This document shows, piece by piece, positions 1 to 11,403 of a stretch of DNA of 64,000 nt. A program made the position numbers and the translations under genes. Source of the DNA: Fallopia convolvulus (taxonomy: Eukaryota; Streptophyta; Magnoliopsida; Caryophyllales; Polygonaceae); contig OZ024721.1 in assembly GCA_964016875.1 (NCBI GenBank), positions 43,421,088 to 43,485,087 of the forward strand. Reading direction: 5' to 3'. The first letter of the stretch is position 1. Each line of letters opens with the position of its first letter. Under the pieces are notes generated by a model. The model saw only the letters and a program-made list of their open reading frames with translations. It was not told where the DNA came from and made no database searches.

Positions 1-928
1 TGTTAAACGAGGGAGTAAAAAAAATCAAAATTTCTATTTTTTTAATTTCTTCACCTTTTTAAGTTGTACACAATACGCAACTAAGATTTCCAATTCTGAC
101 TTTCGAATCAAGCAGGGGCGCAGGGCATTTCGATTCCTGCCCTTCTCTGAATCCCGCGCGTCTCAGCCAGTCAGGCGGTACCGCCCTCAGCCTTGTCGCC
201 TCGTCGGCCTTCGCTCTTCATCCTCCGTCTCTATCCATCCTCGATTCTCAGCGACGGACGACGGCAAATTGGGGACGACATTCCCCAACTTTGTAGTCTA
301 TACGCTTTTAACGATTTTTAATTGGGTTTTACTTATTAAACTAGGAGGATGACCCGTGCTACAACTGCTACGCATGAGTTATTTTTTGTTTATCTTTCAT
401 ATTATTGTTACATATTTTTTTCGTAAAAAAGTTGTTTTATTATTTTGGTTGCATGAACATTAATTGTCATTTTTTAAGTTTATAGGTTTTTAGATCTACA
501 TATAGTTGATTAGATTAAAATTATAAATACTTAGGTTTAAAAAATTAAATTTGTTTGATGTTGAAGGATTATGAAAGATGTGAACAACTCATTAGTTTAA
601 AATATTTTATAATAAAAATATAAATCTCAAAGTAAAAAAATTGGTTAAAGAAAATGAAAATTTAATGTACCTAAAATTCATTAGATTAAATTGCTAGAAA
701 AATTTGTTTAAACTATTATATTTTTGTACTTAATGTCACAAATATTGAATTAAAATCATTACTATAGAACAAAAAGAATAATGAAATAAAAATTGCAGAA
801 TTTTAACCTGAAAAAAATCCTTTTATTGCTTGGATGGTATGCACGCTTCACTCTTCTCGCATTTATTGTTTTTTTTTTCACTTTACCCATCTCCAAGAGT
901 TTCTTGATTGATCCTTGTTTTTCAATAA
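1..928. other. Intergenic, no gene recognised
   Basis: No convincing coding region. A GC-rich patch at about 105-290 stands out from AT-rich surroundings and could be a promoter or leader remnant, but no product can be read from it. At 341-344 a CTAG is followed, reading the minus strand backwards, by a CACGGGT-containing block, which resembles a Helitron 3' end. The hairpin there is imperfect, so it is not called as an element. Confidence 0.4.
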
Positions 929-1029
929 TTGAGAGTTGTCTTTTATTTTCTGCTTTGTAGTGAATGGAATTGTGATGTGATCATGCAAAAGCAAAAAACT
1001 TATATAGTGAGAAAGAGAGTGCAAAACGA

Positions 1030-1430
1030 AAGGTCATATTTAAAATTTGATCTTATCTTTTGTTTGGAATATCAAAGGTTGATCTTATCTTCTTTTATTT
1101 TTAATTTTATTTGTAATACCAATGGTTATAATTTAATGACTTTAAATTTATATTGTAATACCAAAGGTTGTGTACAATAAATACTAAAGATTTCTACAAA
1201 AGTTTCTAAATAAATGATGTAATATCAAAGGTTATATTTTAATTTTGATCTTATCTTTTGTTTGGAATATCAAAGGTTGATCTTATCTTCTTTTATTTTT
1301 ACTTTTATTTGTAATACCAATATTTATAATTTAATGTCTTTAAAATCATATTGTAATATCAAAGGTTGTGTCTTGTGTGTAATACGAAAGGTTACTACAA
1401 AAGTTGCTAAATAAATTATGTAATATCAAA
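1030..1430. repeat. Two-copy tandem repeat, period about 198 bp
   Basis: The block beginning with GATCTTATCTTTTGTTTGG at 1049 recurs at 1247. The copies align over about 200 bp with point differences and small indels. Inside each copy a shorter motif, AATATCAAAGGTT or AATACCAAAGGTT, is scattered several times, so the repeat is compound. No coding potential is seen. Confidence 0.75.
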
Positions 1431-2276
1431 GATTAATGCTAATTTTGTTATTTTTGTGTGTAATACCAAATGTTGTAAAATACACAATTGGTCTATCAGA
1501 TAATATTTTATTTTTAGATTTTGTAAACTACTCACAAAATAGATAGAGAGATAGTTGTGTTGGAATTTTTATTTTATTTGTTACTTTATTTTATTTGTTT
1601 GATGTTGCCTTTTTTGTAAAAGTGTATGTATATTGATCATAAAAAATTCATTATTAACCTATGCATTGTTATATTAAACTACACATTGTTATATTAGTTA
1701 TTGTTATATGAAATGTTATTAGTATTGAATTTATTTAAATATGTGTGTATTGAATCCTAAATTTAAAGAATAAAATCTACATTAATTGTGGTGTTGAATA
1801 TTTATTTTTTTTCCTATAAATTTAAATGAGGGAATGAGTCATAAACGACCAAGTTTTTCAATTTTATATGTTATATATAGATATATAGATATAGATTTTA
1901 AGTTCAATGATGCAATCTTTAAAATCCCACTATGAATCTATGATACTTCATTATTCTCTCGGCATTAGTTACAAATTTGTTAAAAAAATTGAATTTGATT
2001 TAGAATAGTAGAAGACTAGAAAAGGGATAGAGTTAAAAAATTAATTGGGGTCTTTTGTGACCCTTCTATTGAAAAGATCTAGCTCCGCCACTACTTTCAA
2101 GGGTATATGCATCTCGTATATGCTCATTTTAACTGAGATTTTTTGGAATGATTTTGCACTATAGTTCGATGGTAGAACTTTATAGTTAGATTTTTTCAAA
2201 TTTCACAAATAATTGCAAAATTAAAATTCACCTAATAGAAAAAAGGGTAAAGTGATTTCTTTTTTCTTTATCATAC
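1431..2276. other. AT-rich intergenic; possible hAT end near 2091
   Basis: No gene is visible. Around 2075-2091 the minus strand reads TAGTGGCGGAGCTAG, the kind of terminal sequence seen on plant hAT-family MITEs. No matching left end or 8-bp target duplication was found, so this is only a remnant candidate. Confidence 0.35.
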
Positions 2277-3685
2277 TGATAACATGATTATTTGTCATAT
2301 CTTAACTCATATTTTCCCCACTTTTGTGCATAAAGGACATAATCCTTAGCCATTTTGTATGGGTTTTGTTGCTTTGTGCGGAACTTTGTCCTCTTGTCGT
2401 GTTTATCTTGTATGAGCACTTTTGGAAGCATAACGGAATTGATTTGGACTTGGCTCAACCTTGAACAAGATTTGAAGGACATTATGTTAATGATTTGGTG
2501 AAGAAAAATCAACTTCAAGAGGCTTTGCAAGTTATCGGTATCGGACAACGCACCTACGATTGTGGTGACCAATGTGGCCACGATGCTTCAATATTAATGT
2601 TCTGATTTCACCGTGGGCGGGTAGCGATGACCAACGTAGCCACAGTGAAACTACCCAATTTCTAGAAAACAACTAAAACCCTACTTCCTTGGGGTTTAGC
2701 TCTCTTTTCATTTCATCCTCTAATTTCTCTAGATTTACATTTCTAATTAGACTTTAGTTAGCTTAGAACTTAGATTTAGGTTGGAGATTCCCACTTTTGG
2801 TTGTTGAGCTCCCTTGTACTTGGAGACTTGGAGGAGAAACTTAAATCCTAACTTCATTCTCATGGTTCAATGGAAATTCAAGTGCTTGGTTGAATGATAA
2901 GTACCTCTTAAGCATTCTCTTCATTTCATGATTTGTTTTCCATTATTGTATGTGATGATTGTGTTGATTTCTCATGCCATGCTTTTACCAATTACGAGTG
3001 AATAGTTGTTTGTGTTGGGATTGGGGGTATCCCAATGATTATTATGTGATATATTGGTGGAAGATTTCTCTTTGGTTAAATGAGTTTTGGTTTACTACTC
3101 AATTCTTGCACACAAAGTGTTTGTGAAAATACCTAGCTAGTATTTTCTCATATTTTGGATGTTGAGTATGCATTGAAAGATGAAATTTGACATTGGACCT
3201 TCAAGAATTGAGCTAGGAATTTTAGGACCAAGAAAGTGAGCCTACTTTCCTAGTGGTTATTTATAATTATATATGTGTTTAATGCACTTAATCTAGGATT
3301 AATTACCGTGAAAGTAGGAATTAAGCTAGCTTAGAGTTGTTTTCCTTTTCCTTGAAAGAGGATTAGAGATATTTTAAGACAATTGACTATGGTAAACCAT
3401 TGCTTGCAAACCTTAAAGAGATTTTTGCTTAACGTTGTATAGTTTCATTGTGGTGAACCTAATCCTAGCCTCCCATCATTCAAACAACGTAACCCCTTTT
3501 CTAGTCTTTCTTAGTCTTAGATCTTGTTGTTGTATTTGTTCTAATTATTAAAAAAACCCAAATCTCAATCAGTTTCTTGTGGTCTAGATTACTAATTTGT
3601 GTGAAATTTGTGATCAACGAGTGCTCCTTTAGACTCGATATCTTTTATATTACTTCGATATTACCGTGCACTTGCGGGCCTATCA
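2277..3685 (+). mobile_element. 5' LTR of a Ty3/gypsy (Athila/Tat-type) element
   Basis: The segment starts TGATAACATG and ends GGGCCTATCA, giving the TG..CA ends of an LTR. It is followed within a few bases by a primer-binding-site-like sequence and then a gag start. The start resembles those of the other LTRs in this window, which all begin TGATA. The end is firmer than the start because the PBS fixes it. No 3' partner LTR is seen downstream, and the internal region is cut off at 3891. Confidence 0.65.
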
Positions 3686-3691
3686 AGTTTT

Positions 3692-3709
3692 TGGTGCCGT
3701 TTCCGGGGA
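3692..3709 (+). other. Primer-binding site (tRNA-Asp-like, degenerate)
   Basis: TGGTGCCGTTTCCGGGGA is a two-mismatch version of the TGGCGCCGTTGCCGGGGA site typical of plant Athila/Tat elements. It starts six bases after the LTR end. Confidence 0.7.
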
Positions 3710-3823
3710 GCACGGTTGACATTGATTGAACATTAATTAGTGAGACTAGATCTTTTATTGCTTTTCAAAAAACCTCTAATCACTCTCGTGTTCTTGTTTT
3801 TCTTATGGTGTTTTCCTCGTTGC

Positions 3824-3891
3824 ATGTCCGTTACTCGAAGTCTTAGGGAGCATATTCAAGAAGAGGTCCTCAAGATTGAGAAGACCTTTCG
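3824..3891 (+). pseudogene. Gag N-terminal stub of the Ty3 element
   Basis: An ATG opens a short reading frame beginning MSVTRSLREHIQEEVLKIEK, about 115 bp after the PBS, which is the expected place for gag. The frame runs into unrelated sequence at 3892, where a new LTR-like terminus (TGTAATATCC) begins, so only about 22 residues of gag remain. Function is inferred from position only. Confidence 0.45.
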
Positions 3892-5148
3892 TGTAATATC
3901 CCGCTATTTTATAGAAAAACATTCAAAAAAAATTTAAAATATAAAAATAAGGATATCCCTTATTTTTGTTAAACTCAATTAGATTTTCGTCTTTTAAAGA
4001 TAGATAAATAAATTTTGTAAATAAATTATTTTATAAATAATTTAGCAAATTTTAATCTTTAATAAAGACGAGTTTTGACAAAAATAAATCGATCTAGCCT
4101 TTTTAAATCGGCCCATACAAATCTTGTCTCTTTTCATCCAATTGATTTTGGGCCTAAGATAGAGCCCGTCTCTTGACCCAATCCGTTTAGCCTAGTTACC
4201 AACCTAGCAAGAGGGGAGGAGTGAAAAGAATGAAGCTATAACCCTTGACCTCACTCTCCCGTGTGCACGCCCTAACCATTCCGCCATCAAAGATTTCTTA
4301 CCCATATAGCTTTCCCAATGTACTTATTCCAAATCCATGTCTAATTTCATTGCTTTGGTCATTAATTCAATTATAATAGGCTAAACTATATAGTTCTAGG
4401 GTTGAGTTGATCCCAACGATGTGAAACGGATCAAAATCAATATCTTTTGCTTGAATTGAGTTGGAAAACTAATATGATTTAATTTTAGGAACTTAATCTA
4501 AAAGGTTTAAACTTGTTAGAGTCTTGTTTAGGTTGCGCATCGAGAGGTGGTGGTCTAAGTGAGTAAACAAAATAGAGAGAACACATTGAGAGGCGGTTCT
4601 ATCTATTTGGAAAAACTAGAATTGAACTTGAGATTAGTTTCTCATTTGGTTAATTGTCATAGAATTCTAGGTTTTTGAGTTAAATTTGATGCATCACGAG
4701 AGTGGGGCAAGTTTGGTTTGCCATCTAGATTTCTAAGTGCTTAAAGGGTTTCTATCAGTTTTATTTCGTCACGAGAGTGAGATCTTAATATGATAGAAGT
4801 GCATTGAGTTATACTTTGAGAAAAGTTAATTTATGACATTAGACAATAACCTTCATAACAAATATCCAACTTAGTTTAGGTAGAAGTGAGATTCAAACTC
4901 TATGAATCAAAGTTGTGGGGATTCCTTGCCTTGGAACTTTGCATTCTCATATACTTTTCATTCTCATAATTTACTTGTTTTATTTGCTATTAGTAGTTAG
5001 AATTACACCACAAACCATTATATTTTGACTTAGAAATTAGTTCTAGAATTAGCTAAAGCAGACATAATCCCCGTGAATCGATCCCGATCTACTACTATAA
5101 TAGATCTCGTATTTTTGCGAGTGTGTGGGAAACCATCACATCAATGTG
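3892..5148 (+). mobile_element. LTR-derived debris, at least two families
   Basis: Sequence from 3892 begins TGTAATATCCCGC, a terminus common on plant chromovirus LTRs. From about 4400 to 5148 the text instead looks like the downstream half of an Athila/Tat-type LTR, with the phrase GTGAATCGATCCCGATCTAC (compare the 'gggttcgaccc' segments of the other LTRs here) and an end near ACCATCACATCA. Immediately after it a copia reading frame starts. Exact borders and target duplications could not be established. No host gene is seen. Confidence 0.5.
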
Positions 5149-5195
5149 ACTATCGAGATGCAGAATTCTTTGAGCATGTTTATCCTTTGAAAAAT

Positions 5196-6577
5196 TGATA
5201 GGCGTGAAATGGTCGTGCAAATCACGGCTATGCAAAAGAGTCCTAACAATCCTAAAGATTGTAGTCTTAAGGAAGTAAGGGTCGAATCCACAGGGAGGAG
5301 ATTTATCTTTTTATGTGAATTTTATGTCAATCAAATTAAAAGGGGTTTTTGGAATTAAACTAACTATTGAGCATGCAAAAACTAGCAAAGCAAATAAAGT
5401 TTGGGTTTTTATCAATTTAGGGAAACACTTAGTCAACCAGAGATCCACATTCGTATGACAAGTTGATCATAGATTTCACCTCAATATCACATGCATATGG
5501 AATTCCAATTCCTTTTCAAAGATAATTAATAGCACAACCAGATACTATCAATCCTAACTAATTGAATAACCCTGAAACCATCAAGATTAAATTCAAAAGC
5601 AGCATGAAGAATAGGAATATAATCAGGATACAATTCTAGCATAAAACAACCAGCTTTTATACTAGAATGCAATTTAACTCTCTTCTGCAATAGACTAGCA
5701 CAATCAGATACTAGTACGATGCAGTTTGCTACTATGAAGTAGAGAAACTCAACCAGTAATTTCTCTAGATCTAGCAATTGAGATTCAATGACAACAACCA
5801 TAGAAATCGTTGAAATCAATCACATAAACAATTCAAACAAGAGAGTAAAATAATTCCATGCAATAGATAAAGAGTAGAAATCTCACAACTGAAATTCAAA
5901 ACAAAGCTTCAAACTATTTGACTAAGAAAAGGGGCTTAGTTCTCCATGAAAGGCTAAAAGCTCTGAAAGAAAATATGATAATAGTGTATGAAAATCAGAA
6001 ATGCAACTCTCTAAAACCCAATATATCAAACTAGGTCTAAAAAGTCTATCCAAAAATACATAAATCTCGGATTAAAGCTGACATAGGAAGGACCAATAAC
6101 AATAAAACACGTGGCATCACTTGAATCACGCGGCTGTCAGAGGAGGCGGGCGTCGCTGGGTTGGCGGCGGGTGCCGCCAGCACCTCGGTTCAGAACTAAG
6201 GTCACACTTCGGGGGCTGTTTTGACTCACTTCGAGTTGGAATTTGGACTCGGAGTAAAAACATGAATTGTAGCTATTTTAATTAGCTTTCCAATGATACC
6301 AATATCAACTTCATCGGACTACTATAGCTCCCAAACGAACCCTCAAAAGACAGAGGTGTCGAACCAGCAACTCCAACGGATGGCCCGAATTCAAGCGCTC
6401 TTTCCCCGGTTTCCATTCCTTTCACACTTGTTCACTTTAAGACCTGTAAAACAACATAGAACAAGTGCAAAAACCCAAAACTCCTAGACACTAAAGAAAC
6501 TAACTAAAACTACCTAAAAGCAACGCAAAAGAAACGTAAACATGCCATCCTAAATACTACCTATATGCAAGCTATCA
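5196..6577 (-). mobile_element. Solo LTR (Athila/Tat-type), TSD AAAAT
   Basis: On the minus strand the element begins TGATAGCTTGCATATAGG and ends CACGCCTATCA. It is flanked by the perfect 5-bp duplication AAAAT (5191-5195 and 6578-6582). It interrupts the copia frame, which continues across it. It is related to the solo LTR at 47791: the segment around 6240-6275 is the reverse complement of 48190-48220 with few changes. A GC-rich insert lies at about 6128-6190 in otherwise AT-rich sequence. Open frames inside it are not genes. Confidence 0.9.
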
Positions 6578-8320
6578 AAAATCATTAAGTGCCTAATGTT
6601 ATGATTCATGCATCTTCTTCTATGTCTGTTGCACGTAAGGATATAATTAACTCTTCTCAACCTAGAAAGAGTAAGAGACATAGAACTGAAACTAGCTTTG
6701 GACCGGATTTCGTTACATCCTTTTTACTAGAACTAAAAAATGTTGATATAATTAATGAATCTCTTGTTTGCATTCATATGATTGAAGGTGACCCTAAAAT
6801 ATATGAAGAGGCTATGAGTTCTATAAATGCTAGTTTTTGGAAAGAAGCTATTGATTGTGAGTTAGAATCGATCATGTCTAATCAAACATGGGAAATAACA
6901 AACTTGCCTAGACGTAGTAAAGCTATTGGTTGTAAATGGATTTTCAAGAAGAAGTTGAAAACTGATGGTTCAATCGATAGATATATATAAGGCAAGGCTA
7001 GTAATCAAGGGGTTCACTCAAAAATATGGAATAGATTATTTTGACACTTACTCACCTATGACCAAAATCGCCACTATTCATGCTTTGATTGCTTTAGCTT
7101 CCACTCATGATCTAATTGTGCATCAGTTGGATGTTAATTAACACAACTTTCCTTAATGGCGATTTAGAAGAAGAAATATACATGCAGCAACCTTCGGGTT
7201 TTGCAATAGCTAGTCATGAGCATAAGGTGTGTAAGCTCAAGAAATCTTTATACGGTTTGAAACAAGCACCAAAGCAATGGTATGATGAATTCCATAAAAC
7301 TATTTTAAGCTTTGGTTCCTCTATGAATAATTCAGATGCATGTGTGTATTCTAAAATGAATCATGGAAAATGTGTGATTATATGTTTGTATGTAGATGAC
7401 ATGCTGATTATGGGTACACACATAGATGTTGTTAATGAATCTAAAGATTTCTTGTCGTCAAAATTTGAGATGAAGGACTTAGGTGAAGTTGATTTGATTT
7501 TGGGTGTGAAAGTGACTAAATCCAAAGATGGCTTTACGTTGCCTCAATCTCACTATGTAGAAAAAATACTTAAGAAATTTAATTCGTATGTCACGCTTGT
7601 AAGAACTCCTTATGATTCTAGCATGAAATTGAAGAAACACAAAGGGAGTAGTGTCTCTCAATCTGAGTATGCTAAGATAATAGGAAGTTTGATGTTCTTG
7701 ATAAACTATACTCGGCATGATATTGCATATGCTGTTTGTAGATTAAGTAGATATACACATAATCCCAACAATGAACATTGGCTTGCTCTAAAGAGATTGC
7801 TAAAATACCCGAGAGGTACTATTGATTGGGGTTTACACTATGTGAAATTCCCTAATGTGTTAGAGGGATATTATGATGCTAATTGGGTATTTGATAATGA
7901 TGAAGTGAATTCTACTAGTGGATATGCCTTTACATTGTGTGGTGCAGCTATATCTTGGAAGTCTACTAAGCAATCTGTAATAGCTCGTTCCACCATGGAA
8001 TCAGAGTTTGTAGCCCTTGATCTAGCAGGACAAGAGGTTGAATGGTTGAGAAGCTTAATGGCTAACATTCCATTGTGGGGGAGGCTAACACCTCACGTAT
8101 CTCTACATTGTGATTCTCAAGCAGCTATATATATATGCGTTGCCAAGAGTAGTGCTTACAATGTTAAGAAAAGGCACATACGCATTAAACATGAGGTTGT
8201 GAGACACTTGATTTTGAATGGTGTGATCACCATGGAGTATATAAGGTCCGAAAGGAACCTTGCATATCCCTTAACAAAAGGGTTAAACAGGAAAGTAGTC
8301 TTGGAATCGTCGAGAGGAAT

Positions 8321-8797
8321 TAGACCTGGGTCCGGTTCCGGGGGAAGCGGCGAACCGGCTGTCCCGGAACCGGCGGGAAACCGGCCGGAACCGGAACCGG
8401 CGGTCTCGGTTCCGGAACCGCCGGGTCCGATTCCCGGGACGGTTCCGGTTCGTCCACCCCCGGAACCGGGGAACCGGCGGTTCCGGAACCGGAGGTTCCA
8501 AACCGGGTGGAACCGCCGGTTCCGCCCCAAAAAAAATAAAAAATAACCAAACCGCGACCGCGGTTTGGTTAACCGCGATCGTGGCCCATTGGACCGCGAC
8601 CGCGGTTTTCTTCCAGAGGTCAAAATTTGTTTTTTTTTAAAAAATTTTATTATTATTTCCGGTTCCAAACCGGAACCGGCCTCGGAACCACCCGGAACCG
8701 GACCAGAACCGGGAAACCGGGCCAAGGCCGGTTCCGGTTCCGGTTCCATGGTTCCGAGGAACCGGAACCGCCGGTTCCGGAACCGGACCCAGGTCTA
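8321..8797. mobile_element. hAT-type MITE, extremely GC-rich, TSD AGAGGAAT
   Basis: The two ends are perfect inverted repeats of 21 bp beginning TAGACCTGGGTCCGGTTC. They are flanked by the identical 8-bp sequence AGAGGAAT (8313-8320 and 8798-8805), the hallmark of hAT insertion. The body is built from overlapping palindromic CCGGAACC/GGTTCCGG units. A centre at about 8540-8640 has T/A runs and three GCGACCGCGG-like cores. Proline-, glycine- and arginine-rich frames on both strands are by-products of the palindromes. It sits in the copia RNase H tail. Confidence 0.95.
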
Positions 8798-9248
8798 AGA
8801 GGAATGGGCTTGAGGCTTGTATGAAAGTTTAAACTTTCTTAATCCTATGGCGATGTGATAAGATAAATGAGAGGGTGAGCTATAAGTCTTAATGATTTCA
8901 TAGCCCTGATGGGGTGGTTTGTAATGAGACAAACTTGATGAGATCACCTACATGAGTGCATTTGGAGTTGTGAAGTCTTGTGAGAAGCACTCATGAGCAT
9001 CCCAAGTGAGCGAGAATCATAGAGTGAGATCTCAATTACGGGAATGGAAGACAACTTGGTGAAGTGTGTGTTCTTAGGTAACGCTCTTAATAAAGGTCAA
9101 AGTTCAAGACTAGTTTCACTTCTGACCTGAGAGTATTCCTGAGTTCACTAAGGTGATTGGTTCAAATCGAAAGATATTGTCATTTAAGCACTAAGCCTAC
9201 TTAGAGTTTAGAACAGATATGTGACAATGTTTTGTATTAGTGGGGGAA

Positions 9249-9900
9249 TGTTGGAATTTTATAATATAAAATTTTAATATTATAATGCAGTACATAGAAC
9301 ATGTGATATGCCCATTTGTGCTTTATGACTAGTTTCCCACATCGACTTTGTGGAGGAAAATGGGAGTGCCTTATAAAGGCTTGTGGCACACCATGTGTTA
9401 GTGAGACAAGAGAGGAATGCTCCCTCGCGCGCGCCGTTGTCCGGCTTGTGTTTGTGTCACGTGCGCGGTGTGGCGCTGGAGATTATCTTTTTATGAGTTG
9501 TTTTAACTATATTTTATAAAATTGGGCCTTCGAGAGTTGCGGATTAATTTGACGTAATTCTTATGCAGCTTCTCCGTCTTTGTTTTTAGATTTGATTTGG
9601 TCAAATATTTGTTTTAACTTAAGAGAGATTTCAAGGGTATTGGATAAGTGCTAGAGTGGGTGGTTGAGAGGTTTATGATCTCTTTATTAACGCCTACCTC
9701 CTTCTCCAAAATACACCGCACAATACTCTTCTCTGGTTTTCTGAAAAATAAAATATCCGTAACTCTCTTGTTCTGTTCTGAAACTTCCGTTCTCATCTCT
9801 TCTTACTCGAGTGCACGAGTTAGAGGAGAATTGTGCTAACCTTGGGGGGCGAGCGCCGGTATCTGACATGCACCATAGTCATGGTGTTTTTGCTTCTAAG
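9249..9900 (+). mobile_element. 3' LTR of the copia element (end unresolved)
   Basis: A polypurine tract (GTGGGGGAA) ends at 9248 and is followed by TGTTGGAATTTTATAATATA, a typical copia LTR start. Within the LTR are CCCACATCGACTTTGTGG and CTTATAAAGG, the latter a TATA-like box placed where LTR promoters usually sit. The 3' limit is not clear; 9900 is an estimate. The 5' LTR of this element was not found. Confidence 0.65.
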
Positions 9901-10559
9901 GCAGTGGTTTTTCCATGACACAGTGATTCGTCCCAAACACACATTAAATTAATGGGCCACATTCAAATTCATGTCCGCCTATAATGATCTTATTCTTACA
10001 AATCCCTCCGGCATTAATCGAATTGAAGGTCAATTGCTTATCATATATTATCATCTCATCTGTGTCGATGAGATAACTGGTAGGGTTTGCTTTCGACTAA
10101 TTTGATTGTAAGCTGGAGTTGATTACGGAAATTTATCTTGCAATTCGTTTGTTTCTTGTAGGTGTATATCTATGAGGCCGCCGGTGTCGGCGATCGGAGG
10201 ATACGAAGGGGTTGGGGAGGTGAAAGAGACAACTCAAAAATCATGCGCTTACACTTGTCAGGACATGGACAAGCAAGATAATCCAATCCGTCTTAACATT
10301 TTTTGGGTTTCAAATCGTCAACCCAAACCCAATTAGATTGGGTCAACCAAACCTGGATTGACTGTACTATATCATTTATATCATTATTATATTCATCATA
10401 CTATATTTTTTTATTTTAATAATCATAAAAAAATTTAAGTGATGATCTTGATCCGTGAGTCACCCAACACAAAAAAGGGAAAAAAATTATGAACTGTAGA
10501 GAAGGTGCTTAATTCAACTATGTATTCTATCAAAAAAACTAATTGGGGAGTAAGATGTA
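9901..10559. other. Intergenic with one short open frame
   Basis: A 54-codon frame starts at 10172 (MRPPVSAIGGYEGVGEVKET...) directly after a plausible intron 3' border (TTTCTTGTAG at 10151-10160) and ends at 10336. It could be the first coding exon of a lost gene, but the product is not recognised and no following exon was found. The rest holds nothing identifiable. Confidence 0.25.
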
Positions 10560-10858
10560 CTACTACCTCCGTTTTACAATTTAGAGGCTTTTAAGCTTCA
10601 AATAAAATTTTAAAATATAAGTCTCTTTTTAATTAATTAATACTAAAACTTGCCAAAAATAACATTTAATTCATGTATTTCTAGTTCCAATGTGCTTATA
10701 AATATTAAAAAATGTCACCCATTGGGTGATATTATATGATTTAATCTCACATTAATTTTGTACACAAAAAACAAAATCTTATCAATTACACTTTAAGCTT
10801 GTCTTAATATATGTACAAAGTTCTAAAAACCCCCTAAATTGCGAAACGGAGGGAGTAG
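10560..10858. mobile_element. Stowaway-type MITE, TSD TA
   Basis: The left end is CTACTACCTCCGTTTTACAA; the right end on the minus strand is CTACTCCCTCCGTTTCGCAA. These are imperfect inverted repeats of the CTCCCTCCGT type that marks Stowaway (Tc1/mariner) MITEs. TA dinucleotides flank both sides (10558-10559 and 10859-10860). The body is AT-rich and non-coding, and the 299-bp length is usual for the family. Confidence 0.9.
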
Positions 10859-11403
10859 TAACTATTGTTGTGTGCAAGATGAAAGAGTAAACTACATGCA
10901 AGGAAAATAGTTTTGTAGAAAAAAAAACTGAACTGTTAACAATAATGCATAATTCCTTGAAAGAAGCGTCATGCTCTATAATCTCTCTCAAATGTTTTTT
11001 TGAAATATGGTAAATATATGAAGAGAGTAACTGTACAAAAGCTCCTTAACCAAACAAAGGGTTAAGGCACAAAATACAAGGCAAAAGACGGATCATTGAG
11101 ATCCAACAACCCCCTACCGCCTCAAAAACCCCACAAAAGACCCACAACACTATGCAAACATGTGCAAGCATGTGCAAACTATGTACGCCCCCAAAAACCC
11201 CTCGACTAGAACATGTCAGGGTGGCAAAATGGGCAAAAAACCAAGAGTCCATAAAGGCACTCAAATGTTCAAGGAACAGCTAACCTCAACCAACATCAAC
11301 ACACCTCCGCCGGCAAGGGTGGTAGAGTCAACATGCAAAGAGAGAGGAAAAGAAAAGTCAAAGGTGGAAGACATAACATCAAGAGTTTGTTATGTAGAGA
11401 ATT
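10859..11403 (-). other. 3' flank of the prolyl-tRNA synthetase gene
   Basis: This lies downstream of the ProRS stop codon on the minus strand and probably contains its 3' UTR. No polyadenylation signal could be assigned with confidence. No separate gene was recognised. Confidence 0.4.

Larger units (their letters stand above)
5149..8824 (+). pseudogene. Ty1/copia pol (RT-RNase H), broken
   Basis: The frame reads YRDAEFFEHVYPLKN just before 5196, is split by a solo LTR, and resumes at 6583. From there it carries the copia reverse-transcriptase N-terminus (AIGCKWIFKKK), the LNGDLEEEIYMQQP block, the catalytic LYVDDMLI and the KSLYGLKQAP motif. RNase H follows, with DANW, STMESEF and LHCDSQAA. 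Breaks: a frameshift at about 6987, a stop at about 7139 inside the QLDVN..TFLNGD segment, and a 477-bp MITE at 8321-8797, after which the frame reaches a TGA at 8822. Gag, protease and most of integrase are absent. It cannot encode a working polyprotein. Lineage within copia is not resolved. Confidence 0.9.

Noticed and set aside
341..380. Helitron 3' end on the minus strand
   Set aside because: CTAG and a CACGGGT block are present but the hairpin is poor and no 5' end was found.
3892..5148. A second solo LTR with target duplication
   Set aside because: The 5-bp flank TTTCG next to 3892 has no partner at a suitable downstream CA, and two LTR types seem mixed.
5526..5819. 97-codon minus-strand frame
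   Set aside because: Lies entirely inside a solo LTR with confirmed target duplication.
8156..8824. Proline/glycine/arginine-rich open frames on both strands
   Set aside because: They arise from palindromic CCGGAACC repeats of the hAT MITE, not from selection on protein.
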